From assembly GCF_000472905.1 (NCBI RefSeq), contig NZ_AXAR01000005.1, forward strand, positions 155,420-219,419: a DNA stretch of 64,000 nucleotides. The letters are read 5' to 3'. Below, piece by piece: positions 20,361-28,903 of the stretch. Origin of the DNA: Alicyclobacillus pomorum DSM 14955 (GTDB lineage Bacteria > Bacillota > Bacilli > Alicyclobacillales > Alicyclobacillaceae). Both the position numbers and the translations under genes were made by a program. The notes below the pieces were generated by a model. That model did no database searches. It was not told the origin of the DNA and worked only from the letters and a program-made list of their open reading frames with translations. How positions within the stretch are numbered: the first letter of the stretch is position 1; each line of letters opens with the position of its first letter.

Positions 20361-21293
20361 TCAGTTGTTGATGGTGATGGTCGTATTGCCTTCGTTGGTG
20401 ACGGCTTTGGAGCTGCCGGTCGATGTGCTTGCGCGGCTGCTTCCCGAAGCCGAAGCACCACTGGTGGAGCCGCTGACTGTCTTGCTGGATGTGAGCTGGC
20501 TTTTCAGCGTGGCGACCAGATTCTTCAACTCGTCCGCAGCTTTTTGCATCGCTGCAGTCTTTGCTTTCACACGGTTGTCGGCCGTGCGAACTGCCTGCAG
20601 TGCGCGTGCGAGGTCACCGTGCTTGCCGGCTTCCATGGAGGATTTGACCTGCTTATCTTCATCAGCTTGTGTGCTCAAAGCCTTTTTCAGATCTGTGAGG
20701 ATGGTCTGAATCCCCTGATTTCCGGCTTGTACGGCGGTCGCATTGCCGCTGGCAATCGCTTGTTCCATGACTTGCACGTACGCTTGTCCCTGTTTCAACA
20801 GAGCCTGACGGGCGGCTTGTTCCGCCTTCTGGTCCTTATGTAGTTGGTCAATGGCAGCGTGCAACTGATTCAGCTGCGCTTTATGCGTATCTACGACAGC
20901 TTTTTTCTCACTGTGCTTGTTGTCGTTGTCCTTTTCAGCCTTTTTGTCATTGTCCTTCTCAGCCTTTTTGTCATTGTCCTTCTCAGCCTTTTTGTCATTG
21001 TCCTTCTCAGCCTTTTTGTCATTGTCCTTCTCTGCCTTTTTGTCCCCATGCGCGTGCGCGTGTTCCTTATCGTCCGCAGCTTTTGGCGCGGTGGGGGCTG
21101 TTGCAAACATGGTCAGCAGTTGATCCAGCTTTTGATTGTCCTCGTCGTGGTCCCGGTCTACGTGCCGCGTGGCCTCCACGTGTGTTTTGCCATGGTTGTC
21201 ATCCGCATATGCGACACTCGTGTTGAGCACAAACGGGGCAGCGGCGCTGGCAGTCAGCAGAACGGTGGAAAGAGCGCAAATCGATTTTTTCAC
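20361..21293 (-). CDS. Secreted coiled-coil protein with KKAEKDND tandem repeats
   Basis: About 310 residues. A signal peptide (KKSICALSTVLLTASAAA) ends near AYA-DD. Residues 70-110 consist of the octapeptide KKAEKDND repeated about five times, encoded by a 24-bp tandem repeat. A long Ala/Gln/Lys-rich helical segment (about 115-260) follows, then a Ser/Thr/Gly tail ending in TTITINN. The highly charged repeat alternates Lys and Asp/Glu, suggesting a flexible linker or cell-wall interaction. No known domain is recognised. The GTG start has AGGAGG seven bases upstream. Function unknown. Confidence 0.75.
   Translation of the reverse strand: MKKSICALSTVLLTASAAAPFVLNTSVAYADDNHGKTHVEATRHVDRDHDEDNQKLDQLLTMFATAPTAPKAADDKEHAHAHGDKKAEKDNDKKAEKDNDKKAEKDNDKKAEKDNDKKAEKDNDNKHSEKKAVVDTHKAQLNQLHAAIDQLHKDQKAEQAARQALLKQGQAYVQVMEQAIASGNATAVQAGNQGIQTILTDLKKALSTQADEDKQVKSSMEAGKHGDLARALQAVRTADNRVKAKTAAMQKAADELKNLVATLKSQLTSSKTVSGSTSGASASGSSRASTSTGSSKAVTNEGNTTITINN
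20917..21046. repeat. 24-bp tandem repeat inside the secreted coiled-coil gene
   Basis: Five to six units of TTTTTGTCATTGTCCTTCTC plus AGCC (plus-strand reading) run head to tail. The middle units are identical and the outer ones diverged. The unit is 24 bases, so changes in copy number keep the reading frame. Confidence 0.9.
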
Positions 21294-21336
21294 GTGAATT
21301 CCTCCTCGTGTAACGAAAACGAAATTTGTGTATTTC

Positions 21337-21387
21337 GGCGATTTGCAAAATCTCGATGAACGGATATCTAGCGAAATTTTGCAAAAC
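21337..21387. repeat. Member of the dispersed palindromic repeat family
   Basis: GGCGATTTGCAAAAT (left) and AAATTTTGCAAAAC (right) form an inverted repeat. The left arm plus the following CTCGATGAACGG closely matches the left half of the trpS-leader copy (35757-35784). It lies in the leader region of the secreted repeat protein. Confidence 0.5.
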
Positions 21388-21442
21388 ACTCATTTTAGTT
21401 TTGAGAACAATCGTTCATATGTTTGCTCTCAATCCGTGCGTG

Positions 21443-21727
21443 TCAATGAAGTGTGTTGATAGCATTCACCAGTTGGTTGACGTTGTTTTGTGCTTCGCTT
21501 TTGACACTGCTGGGTACTGTGCTGTTCACCCCTTTCCCGTTGACCGCGTGGTGTGCGGGTGTGTTTGCAGGATTTGACCCTGTTTCTGCCACGCGATTCG
21601 TGGGAGCCGGGGTGAGGGGAACCGATTTGTGCACTGAATTGTCTGAGGAGCTGCCTCCTCCACATGCCGTCAACGCCAGCACCGGGAAAACGCAGACAAC
21701 CAGCGCGCGAAGTCTTTTCATGTTCAC
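21443..21727 (-). CDS. Small lipoprotein, hypothetical
   Basis: About 94 residues. The signal peptide MKRLRALVVCVFPVLALTAC ends in a lipobox (LTAC) followed by GGGSSSDN, a typical lipoprotein linker. The rest is Asn/Pro/Ser-rich and ends with a short helix (NVNQLVNAINTL). GTG at 21727 lies nine bases after AAGGGG; ATG at 21721 is equally possible. No known domain. It is encoded next to another exported protein on the same strand. Confidence 0.65.
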   Translation of the reverse strand: MNMKRLRALVVCVFPVLALTACGGGSSSDNSVHKSVPLTPAPTNRVAETGSNPANTPAHHAVNGKGVNSTVPSSVKSEAQNNVNQLVNAINTLH

Positions 21728-21843
21728 AGTCATCATCCCCTTGTTCCTGACTCCCAAGATTCATTCATAGTTTCGAAGGGGAAGCGTGGGGTGTGAGGGT
21801 CGGTGAGTTTCGTCTCGTCAAATTTCGACATGATTGAGAAATG

Positions 21844-21870
21844 AAAATAGCCGCCAAGCGGCGACTATTC
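21844..21870 (-). terminator. Terminator of the small membrane-protein pair
   Basis: On the minus strand, AATAG-TC-GCCGC pairs with GCGGC-TATT around a short loop and is followed by TTTC. Confidence 0.6.
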
Positions 21871-21923
21871 GGGGGTTTAGGGAATCTACAGTTGCGCTTC
21901 ACAGACAGGTCTGCAGTCGGTAC

Positions 21924-22139
21924 TTACTGAGTGAGTCTTCGATATCGTCGAGCATATCCTCGCAACGTTTCCAGGCCGTAGACCAAGCACGCAGCACCCA
22001 CAAAAATGGCGACATGCCACAGTGCGTGAAGGAAACGTATGGATTCCATGCGTTGCTGTAACCCTGGAAAATAAGCGGAAACCAGCAAAATCACGCCTGC
22101 GTAGGCGAGGAGAGTTGCCTGGCCGGTTGTGCGTTTCAC
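21924..22139 (-). CDS. Small membrane protein, hypothetical (second of a coupled pair)
   Basis: 71 residues with two hydrophobic helices (about 9-25 and 42-57) and a basic tail (RGYARRYRR). The ATG overlaps the stop of the upstream gene by four bases, so the two are translationally coupled. A histidine motif (LHALWH) between the helices is notable. I do not recognise the family. Confidence 0.65.
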   Translation of the reverse strand: MKRTTGQATLLAYAGVILLVSAYFPGLQQRMESIRFLHALWHVAIFVGAACLVYGLETLRGYARRYRRLTQ

Positions 22140-22354
22140 GAACTCACCCCTCCGTCATCCAGTTCTCGTACAGCCACGAATCCATGCGCCCACCACGCGG
22201 TTTGCAAGCCGACGAGGGCGCCAGCGAACAGGTATAACAAGTGCACCAGATAGTGATGGATTGGGCCGGTTTCGCTCCAGGCTTGCACACCTGGCCAGCA
22301 GGCCAGAATCAATGCCAGGACGGCAACGACAATGGTCGATGGAACGTACCGCAT
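22136..22354 (-). CDS. Small membrane protein, hypothetical (first of a coupled pair)
   Basis: 72 residues with two hydrophobic helices (about 7-22 and 36-53). The sequence between and after them carries several His (PIHHYLVHLLY, WWAH), similar in spirit to the partner gene. AAAGGAGGAAG precedes the ATG. Such paired His-rich small helices could bind a metal or haem, but that is speculation. Its leader contains two strong hairpins. Confidence 0.65.
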   Translation of the reverse strand: MRYVPSTIVVAVLALILACWPGVQAWSETGPIHHYLVHLLYLFAGALVGLQTAWWAHGFVAVRELDDGGVSS

Positions 22355-22365
22355 AGACTTCCTCC

Positions 22366-22433
22366 TTTGCCGACAGTACTCGGCAACCAACGCTGTCCTT
22401 GGGTGAGATGCCGGGGGGTGTCCCGGACTCACC
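22366..22433 (-). promoter_or_regulatory. Leader with two stable hairpins upstream of the coupled membrane-protein pair
   Basis: Reading the minus strand, the first hairpin pairs GGTGAG-T-CCGGG with CCCGG-CAT-CTCACC. The second, TTGCCGA-N6-TCGGCAA, ends only a few bases before the ribosome binding site. The second could shield translation initiation. No known leader class is recognised. Confidence 0.45.
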
Positions 22434-22527
22434 TCTCTCACTCTAGTTATTGACAAATTGATCTGGTGATAAACTTGCAAGATGCCATCACAGCCGACAT
22501 TTACGAAGGACGCCAGGTTCCATTCGG

Positions 22528-23412
22528 CTACACCGGAAGGTTTCGGAAGCGACCTACGACCTCGGTCGTGTCAAGGATACTGATGAACGCGTTTGGATCA
22601 ATGCCGATGCACAGAGCTTTCAAGTCAGCGAGTTCGATACTGGTCAGTGTGCACATAAGAACACCCACCTCGGCATGCGTGTATGCGCCGGAGGCATTTA
22701 TCAAGGTACTGCCGCGTTGCAGGTGATGGGTAATCGCCTGCGCAATGTCTGACGCCTTGGTGCTGACGATGAGGGCAGTTTTACGGTTTTGGTAATGCAT
22801 GAGGGCGTTTATGACGCGAGACGTTGCAAACATGGCGACTAACGTATACATGCCTGCGGCGACACCGAAGACGGTCATGGACAAGAGGACGATGATGACA
22901 TTAATCGCAAACGAAACTGCTCCGACGCTTTTGCCTGTTCGCCGGTGCAACACAAGGCTCAGGATGTCGGTGCCACCAGCGGAACCGCCGACGCGTAGAA
23001 TGAGTCCACTTGACACGCCACCAAGAACGCCACCGTATAGGGCCACGAGCAGGGGGTCTTGAGGCAAGGTGAAGTGAATTTGAACGAGGTCGGTAAACGC
23101 GGAAAAGCCAACGATGCCGACGCCGGTCAGCAGGATGAAGCGCCGCCCGAGATCCCGATAACCCAAGATAAACAGCGGCACGTTGAAGAGAAAATACATG
23201 GTACCGATGGGCCAGTTGGTATAGTGGTGGATCATCTGTGCGAGACCTGTCAACCCACCGGCGAGAATGTGCCCCGGTACGAGCAAACTGTTGACAGAGA
23301 CGGCGCCGATGAAACACCCCACGAGTACCAAGACCACCCGGATGATGTACGTCCACACCGGATGTTTGGTGGGCTGGATGATGTAATCCATGGACAATTT
23401 TTGTTGCTGCAA
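22528..23412 (-). CDS. YitT-family membrane protein (DUF161/DUF2179)
   Basis: About 294 residues. Five to six membrane helices (about 20-210) include the conserved VPGHILAGGLTGLAQ and GGSAGGTDILS segments. A soluble C-terminal DUF2179 domain follows (about 225-290). Family members in Bacilli are membrane proteins of uncertain function. TTG at 23412 is chosen because AAAGGGGG lies eight bases upstream. The ATG at 23391 has no binding site, and the frame further upstream runs into the divergent promoter. Confidence 0.85.
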   Translation of the reverse strand: MQQQKLSMDYIIQPTKHPVWTYIIRVVLVLVGCFIGAVSVNSLLVPGHILAGGLTGLAQMIHHYTNWPIGTMYFLFNVPLFILGYRDLGRRFILLTGVGIVGFSAFTDLVQIHFTLPQDPLLVALYGGVLGGVSSGLILRVGGSAGGTDILSLVLHRRTGKSVGAVSFAINVIIVLLSMTVFGVAAGMYTLVAMFATSRVINALMHYQNRKTALIVSTKASDIAQAITHHLQRGSTLINASGAYTHAEVGVLMCTLTSIELADLKALCIGIDPNAFISILDTTEVVGRFRNLPV

Positions 23413-23585
23413 GGATAGTGCCCCCTTTGAACACGTGGATGCTGTGAGCGATGGCTCGAAGCGGCCAATTGCTCCTTTCGAACACGCACTAATAATGTAT
23501 CGTACCTGTGGCGGTTGCCAAGTCCTGTGATGTCCTCGTGTATAATAAAACAAGTGGTTTCGGACAAAGTCGTGGAGGACGATTC

Positions 23586-24893
23586 ATGAGCACGAAACAT
23601 GAGAAAATCGTGAAATATATAGAGTCGCTTCCGGTCGGCACCAAAATCAGCGTCCGCCAAGTGGCGAAAGCCCTGCAGGTCAGCGAGGGCACGGCGTACA
23701 GAGCCATCAAGGAAGCAGAGGCACAAGGCCTTGTGAGCGCCATGGACCGCATTGGCACGGTGCGCATTGAACGGCAGCAAAAGAAAAACATAGAGCGCCT
23801 GACTTTCGCCGAAGTGGTCAACATTGTTGACGGCACGGTGCTCGGCGGGCGTGACGGGTTGCACAAGACGCTGCATAAGTTCGTCATCGGCGCCATGCAG
23901 TTGGAAGCTGCGGCGCGCTATATCGAACCCGGCAGCCTCATGATTGTTGGAAACCGCGAACTGGTCCAAAAGATGTCGTTGGAACACGGCGCGGCCGTGT
24001 TGATTACGGGCGGGTTTGAGGCGTCCGAAGAAGTGCAACAGTTGGCCAACGAACAGCAGTTGCCGATTATCTCGTGCACCTACGACACCTTTACCACGGC
24101 CACGCTGATTAACCGCGCTATCTACGACCGCCTTATCAAGAAAGATATCCTGTTTGTCGAGGATGTACTCGCAAATCAACAATTGGCGGCTTTGCATAGG
24201 GGACAAACGGTCAAAGACTATTTCACTATCGTCGAACAGACCGGACATGCGCGCCTGCCGGTGGTGGACGAGGATTTCCGTCTGGTCGGCATTGTCACCG
24301 CACGCGACGTGGCAGACGCTTCGGTCGACGACAGCATTGAGCAGTACATGTCCCGGCAGCTGCACGTCGTATCGCCAAAAACCCCGATTGCCTCGGCGGC
24401 GCACAAAATGGTCTGGGAAGGTATCGAGTTGCTTCCTGTGGTGCAGAATCGAAAGTTGGTCGGCGTGGTGAGCCGCCAGGACGTGATTAAAGCGTTGCAG
24501 CTGATGAACCGCCAGCCTCAGGTCGGCGAGACCGTCGAGGGCATGGTGGTGGGCGGCTTCGAAGAAGTCTGGAACGACGACAAGAGCTTGTCATTGTTCG
24601 GCGAGGTCAATGCACAGATGACAGGATCTGTGGGCACGCTCGCCATGGGGCCGCTGACCACCTTGATTGAACACAGCGCGGTCCTGTGCGTTCAGCGAAA
24701 CCGCAAAGTGGATATGGTGGTGGAGAACGTCACGTTGTACTTCCTTAAACCGGTTGCGGTCGACACACGAATTGAAGTGCGAGCGCGCATTCTCGACTTC
24801 GGTCGGCGCTTTGCCAAAGTGGACGTCGAAGTATTTTCCGGTTCCGAGCGGACAGCGAAAGCGTTGTTGACGACCCAGATGCTGGAGAGGTGA
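23586..24893 (+). CDS. ytoI: YtoI-type multidomain regulator (HTH-DRTGG-CBS-CBS-hotdog)
   Basis: 435 residues. The N-terminal helix-turn-helix contains VRQVAKALQVSEGTAYRAIKEAEAQGL (about 19-45). A DRTGG domain (about 70-180), two CBS domains (about 190-310) and a C-terminal hotdog thioesterase-like domain (about 330-435) follow. CBS pairs usually bind adenine nucleotides. In B. subtilis ytoI lies near dnaE, and here it directly precedes dnaE, which supports the assignment. GGAGG stands seven bases before the ATG. Confidence 0.9.
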   Translation: MSTKHEKIVKYIESLPVGTKISVRQVAKALQVSEGTAYRAIKEAEAQGLVSAMDRIGTVRIERQQKKNIERLTFAEVVNIVDGTVLGGRDGLHKTLHKFVIGAMQLEAAARYIEPGSLMIVGNRELVQKMSLEHGAAVLITGGFEASEEVQQLANEQQLPIISCTYDTFTTATLINRAIYDRLIKKDILFVEDVLANQQLAALHRGQTVKDYFTIVEQTGHARLPVVDEDFRLVGIVTARDVADASVDDSIEQYMSRQLHVVSPKTPIASAAHKMVWEGIELLPVVQNRKLVGVVSRQDVIKALQLMNRQPQVGETVEGMVVGGFEEVWNDDKSLSLFGEVNAQMTGSVGTLAMGPLTTLIEHSAVLCVQRNRKVDMVVENVTLYFLKPVAVDTRIEVRARILDFGRRFAKVDVEVFSGSERTAKALLTTQMLER

Positions 24894-24898
24894 GCTTT

Positions 24899-27800
24899 GT
24901 GGCTGATTTTGTACACCTGCACGTCCACAGCGAATACTCTCTACGCCAGGGCGCCGTCCGCATTGCGGATCTCGTTCGGAAGTGCCGCGAGCTGGACATG
25001 CCGGCCGTCGCTGTCACGGACACCAATGCGTTATACGGAGCGGTTACGTTTTACCGTGCGGCGAAGGCGGAGGGTGTGAAGCCGATTGTCGGTGTGCAAC
25101 TCTCCGTTGGCTTCGACGAGGACAAGGACGTACTGAAGGAAGGACGTCCTGGCGGACCGGCTGTCGATGCCGCAGTATTGCTCGCCAAAGACTTTGCGGG
25201 ATATCAAAACCTGGTGCGGTTGGTGACGTTGGCACAGTCGCGGCCGCGCCATCCCTTCGTGACGTTTTCGGAACTCGCCACGCACTCCCAGTCTCTGATT
25301 GCTTTGATTGCCGGCGGGGAATCTGAGATTCTGCGTCAATTTTCTGCGGGGAACCCGAGGCAAGCGGAAATCTGGTTGAATCGGTGGACGTCAGCCTGGC
25401 CAAAGGACGATTTATACATCGACATCCAGGATCACGGAATTCCCGAAGAGCGGCAAGGATTGCCGGCGTTGGTGCGTTGGGCGCGGGCACATCAGCAGCA
25501 GGTGGTGGCCACCAACGACGTCCACTACCTAGCGCCGGAAGATGCCGAGGTGCAGCGCGTCCTGGCTCAATTAGAGGGACACACCAACCCTCACCTGCTG
25601 AAAGGGGATCGCTACGACCTGGCTTCCCCAGCAGAGATGGTGCACAGGTTTACGCATCTGCCGGAAGCCGTCCGCAACACCCTGGTCATCGCAGATCAGT
25701 GCAACTTGGAACTGCCGGTGGGGCAAACACTGCTGCCCCAATACCCGACGCAAGGGGATGAGCCTTCCAGTCAGGTCCTCCGCCGAGCTGCCGAAGTGGG
25801 GGCTCGGCAGCGCTACGGCCAGATGTCTCCCGAAGTTCGCGAGCGGCTCGACTACGAGTTGTCGGTGATTGAGCGCCTGGGCTTCGCCGATTACTTTCTG
25901 GTGGTGGCGGACTTTATCCGGTACGCGCATAAGCACGGCATCTCCACGGGCCCGGGCCGCGGATCGGCAGCGGGAAGCCTCGTTGCGTACGCGCTGCGCA
26001 TTACCGATGTGGATCCGCTGCGCCATAATCTGCTTTTTGAACGCTTTTTAAACCCTGAGCGCGTGTCTTGGCCGGACATTGACACGGACTTCGAGTACGA
26101 GCGGCGAGGTGAAGTTATTCAGTACGTGGTCAGCCGCTACGGTGCGGACAGAGTGGCACAAATCGGGACCTTTGGGACCCTGGCAGCACGCGCAGCCATT
26201 CGAGATGCGGGCCGGGTGCTGAAGACCGACCCGGCCGTGGTGGACCGGCTGGCGAAACTCATTCCGTCACATCCGGGCGTGACGTTGCAAAAGGCGTACG
26301 AGGAAGTGCTGGGGATTGAGGCACTGCTGCAATCCAATCCACATGCTCGACAAGTCTGGGACACAGCAAAGGGATTGGAAGGGTTTCCGCGGCATACGTC
26401 GGTGCACGCGGCAGGGGTGGTGATCTCACCCATTCCATTGACCGACCTGGTGCCGGTGCAGCCAGGTGCGGACGGTACGCCGGTGACACAGTATGCGATG
26501 GAAGATATCGAATACCTCGGCTTGATGAAGATGGACTTCCTAGGTTTGCGCACATTGACGTTGATTGACGCCTGTGTGGCCAGTGTTGAGCGAAGAACGG
26601 GGCGGCGGCTGGATTGGAAATCCATCTCTGAGTCGGACAAAAAGACGTTCGACATGCTCACGCGCGGCGAGACGGAAGGATGCTTTCAACTGGAGTCCGG
26701 CGGCGTGCGCCGCGTGTTGCGCGACTTGCGCCCAACGCGGCTGGACGATTTGGTGGCCGTGATTTCCCTGTACCGGCCCGGGCCGATGGAGAACATTCCC
26801 ACGTTCATCGCGGCGAAACACGGTCGGACACCCATTCATTATCCACATCCGGATCTTGAACCAATATTGAAGGACACGTACGGCGTCATTGTGTACCAGG
26901 AACAGATCATGCAGATTGCCTCGTTGATGGCTGGGTTTACGCTCGGCCAGGCGGACCTGTTGCGGCGCGCCGTGGGGAAGAAAAAGCGGGATGTACTGGA
27001 CGCCGAACGGTCTCGGTTCGTGGAAGGATGCCTACGCCGTGGATACGACGAAGCGGTGGCCAACAGTGTATACGACCTGATTGTTCGCTTCGCCGATTAC
27101 GGCTTCAACCGATCCCACGCGGCCGCATACGCTGTGCTGGCGTACCGGACCGCGTATTTGCGCGCGCATCACACGCCTGACTTTTTGGCGGCCCTGCTCA
27201 CGATGGTCATGGGCGATGCCGCCAAAACGCGGGATTATATCAGGATTGCCAAACAAAACGGCATCCGCGTGTTGCCGCCGAGCATACAAAAGAGCGACTA
27301 CGGATACACCGCAGAATCCGAGCGGGTCATCCGAGCAGGATTGCTCAGTGTGCGCAATGTTGGCCGGGGCGCCGTCGACGCCATCCTGTCTGCGCGGCGC
27401 GAGGCGCCGTTCACCTCGTTGGCTGATTTCTTGCGCCGCGTGAATTCCCGGGCGTGCAACCGAAAGTCGGTAGAGAGTCTGCTGGAGGCCGGGGCGTTGT
27501 CCGAATTTCTGCCAGATGGCGCTTCGCTGGAAGCTGCGAAAGACATTCTCGAAGAGGCCTACCGGACGGCGGAAGAGGGCAAAGCGTTGGTTGGCCTGGG
27601 GCTGGACTTCCGTGATGGCACATCGTCGACCAGTGACACCGCGCCCATGATGCTATTCATTCGGTATGACTCTGGGAAACTGGGGGCAGATGGATTGAAG
27701 CGCATCCAGCAGGCCCTCAAGCGGCACACCGGCGACATCGGCGTTGCGCTGTACGATAGATCCCGCAAAAAGATGCGGATTCTGGAGTCAAAATGGAGTG

Positions 27801-27904
27801 TCACCCTTTCAGCGGAATTGATTGGGGAACTCGAAGAGCTCGTTGGGATTGGCAATGTGAAAACAGGGCATCAGCCCAGCAAAACAGGTCATTCATCACT
27901 GTGA
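24899..27904 (+). CDS. dnaE: DNA polymerase III alpha subunit DnaE, shortened C-terminus
   Basis: A 1001-residue C-family polymerase. The N-terminal PHP domain begins HLHVHSEYSLRQG. The palm carries GPGRGSAAGS (about 351) and the catalytic PDIDTDF (about 394), and the helix-hairpin-helix tandem is present. After LLEAGALSEF the usual clamp-binding QxxLF and LGFYLSGHP segments and the OB fold are missing; the sequence passes almost directly into the last domain (LKRIQQALKRHTGDIGVALY). B. subtilis DnaE is about 1115 residues, so roughly 110 are gone. GTG at 24899 has GGAGAGG eight bases upstream. It overlaps the ytoI transcript closely. Confidence 0.93.
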   Translation: MADFVHLHVHSEYSLRQGAVRIADLVRKCRELDMPAVAVTDTNALYGAVTFYRAAKAEGVKPIVGVQLSVGFDEDKDVLKEGRPGGPAVDAAVLLAKDFAGYQNLVRLVTLAQSRPRHPFVTFSELATHSQSLIALIAGGESEILRQFSAGNPRQAEIWLNRWTSAWPKDDLYIDIQDHGIPEERQGLPALVRWARAHQQQVVATNDVHYLAPEDAEVQRVLAQLEGHTNPHLLKGDRYDLASPAEMVHRFTHLPEAVRNTLVIADQCNLELPVGQTLLPQYPTQGDEPSSQVLRRAAEVGARQRYGQMSPEVRERLDYELSVIERLGFADYFLVVADFIRYAHKHGISTGPGRGSAAGSLVAYALRITDVDPLRHNLLFERFLNPERVSWPDIDTDFEYERRGEVIQYVVSRYGADRVAQIGTFGTLAARAAIRDAGRVLKTDPAVVDRLAKLIPSHPGVTLQKAYEEVLGIEALLQSNPHARQVWDTAKGLEGFPRHTSVHAAGVVISPIPLTDLVPVQPGADGTPVTQYAMEDIEYLGLMKMDFLGLRTLTLIDACVASVERRTGRRLDWKSISESDKKTFDMLTRGETEGCFQLESGGVRRVLRDLRPTRLDDLVAVISLYRPGPMENIPTFIAAKHGRTPIHYPHPDLEPILKDTYGVIVYQEQIMQIASLMAGFTLGQADLLRRAVGKKKRDVLDAERSRFVEGCLRRGYDEAVANSVYDLIVRFADYGFNRSHAAAYAVLAYRTAYLRAHHTPDFLAALLTMVMGDAAKTRDYIRIAKQNGIRVLPPSIQKSDYGYTAESERVIRAGLLSVRNVGRGAVDAILSARREAPFTSLADFLRRVNSRACNRKSVESLLEAGALSEFLPDGASLEAAKDILEEAYRTAEEGKALVGLGLDFRDGTSSTSDTAPMMLFIRYDSGKLGADGLKRIQQALKRHTGDIGVALYDRSRKKMRILESKWSVTLSAELIGELEELVGIGNVKTGHQPSKTGHSSL

Positions 27905-28117
27905 CGGTCTGTTTTGGGTGCGCAACAGATACCTTGTCGGCATAAATTGTGGACACAGCCCGTATCGTGGAATGGACGGCAGGTTGCGCTCCATGGTCTT
28001 GCGAGCGCGAGTATCCCGTTCGCCCTTGATACGTCCCTGCATTCTGGGCTTTGTCAGCGCTGTAAACATTCTAAGGGGAGGTGACTGGCTCTTCCCAAGC
28101 GGAGGGCCAGGCAAGTC

Positions 28118-28618
28118 ATGAAGTCGACCATTGTAGAGTTGCTGGCCACAAGGGGTGTCACAGTACAGGACATTGCCGAGATTGTATACGAGTTGCAGCG
28201 CCCCTATTACAGCCAGCTGTCGTTAGAGGAATGTCTGGACAACGTGATGCACGTGCTCAACAAGCGCGAAGTGCAACATGCCATTTACACCGGCGTAGCC
28301 TTAGACATGCTCGCCGAGCAAAAGGCCTTACCTGCTCCGCTGCAGTCCATTATGGAGCAGGATGAACCGCTGTATGGCGTGGATGAGATCCTCGCCTTAT
28401 CCATCACCAATGTGTACGGCTCCATTGGTTTGACCAACTTTGGTTATCTCGACAAGATGAAGGTGGGTGTGATTGGCCGACTCAACAATCACGGTTCCGC
28501 CATTCACGTGTTTTTGGACGACCTGATTGCCGGCGTGGCCGCGTCAGCAGCCGCGCGCCTGGCGCATCAACACGTGGCAAAGTCGTACGAGATGGACGAT
28601 GACGCACCGCAAGAGTGA
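28118..28618 (+). CDS. Phosphatidylglycerophosphatase A family protein (YutG-like)
   Basis: 166 residues. The segments YGVDEILALSITNVYGSIGLTN and HVFLDDLIAGVAASAAARLAH are hallmarks of the PgpA-like YutG family, which is linked to phosphatidylglycerol phosphate dephosphorylation. The N-terminal helix-rich half contains KREVQHAI(Y)TG. It stands alone between dnaE and the accDA leader. The 213 bases upstream hold no convincing gene. A start further upstream is not supported by a binding site. Confidence 0.85.
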   Translation: MKSTIVELLATRGVTVQDIAEIVYELQRPYYSQLSLEECLDNVMHVLNKREVQHAIYTGVALDMLAEQKALPAPLQSIMEQDEPLYGVDEILALSITNVYGSIGLTNFGYLDKMKVGVIGRLNNHGSAIHVFLDDLIAGVAASAAARLAHQHVAKSYEMDDDAPQE

Positions 28619-28656
28619 ACGGTCTGGCGTGTGCAAAACACCGATTTCCAAAATCG

Positions 28657-28665
28657 TGATATAAT
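28657..28665 (+). promoter_or_regulatory. Extended -10 promoter for the DUF2007-accDA operon
   Basis: TGATATAAT is a perfect TG-N-TATAAT extended -10 element. No good -35 is seen, as is common for this class. The transcript would carry a leader of about 230 bases before the first recognised gene. Confidence 0.65.
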
Positions 28666-28692
28666 GGGCGTTATCTCGAAGGAGATCCCGGT

Positions 28693-28764
28693 GTGTCAGT
28701 ACAGCGGAAGCATCGAGTACTTCTTTGTTTGGCGGGATGTAGACACTGTGATATGATTTCATAG
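28693..28764 (+). CDS. Possible Cys-rich leader peptide upstream of accDA
   Basis: A 23-residue frame (MSVQRKHRVLLCLAGCRHCDMIS) starts with GTG eight bases after AAGGAG, a better ribosome binding site than chance usually gives. An overlapping GTG at 28691 opens a second 21-residue frame. It lies between the extended -10 promoter and a long leader hairpin. Whether it is translated is unknown. Confidence 0.3.
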   Translation: MSVQRKHRVLLCLAGCRHCDMIS

Positions 28765-28771
28765 AAGTTCG

Positions 28772-28827
28772 TGTCCGCACCGGGGGTTAACGCTGACGAA
28801 GCGACACGCTTGACCCCTTTTCGGACA
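28772..28827 (+). promoter_or_regulatory. Leader hairpin of the accDA operon
   Basis: Outer arms TGTCCG/CGGACA and inner arms GGGGTTAA/TTGACCCC (one G-T pair) make a long stem, with a T-tract (TTTT) inside the 3' side. Its 3' flank matches the leader hairpin before mdh. It could act as an attenuator. Confidence 0.45.
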
Positions 28828-28903
28828 TCCTGTAGAAGTTCGGGCATCATTGTCTCATCAGACCTAGGGATACCATACCTTGGAGTCGCAGGGAGAGAAG
28901 ACT

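Noticed and set aside
20917..21046. CRISPR array
   Set aside because: Units are contiguous 24-bp repeats without spacers and translate in frame as KKAEKDND within a secreted protein.
27918..28121. 67-codon frame between dnaE and the PgpA-like gene
   Set aside because: No ribosome binding site before its GTG and an Arg-rich composition without recognisable fold; a minus-strand frame in the same place is equally poor.
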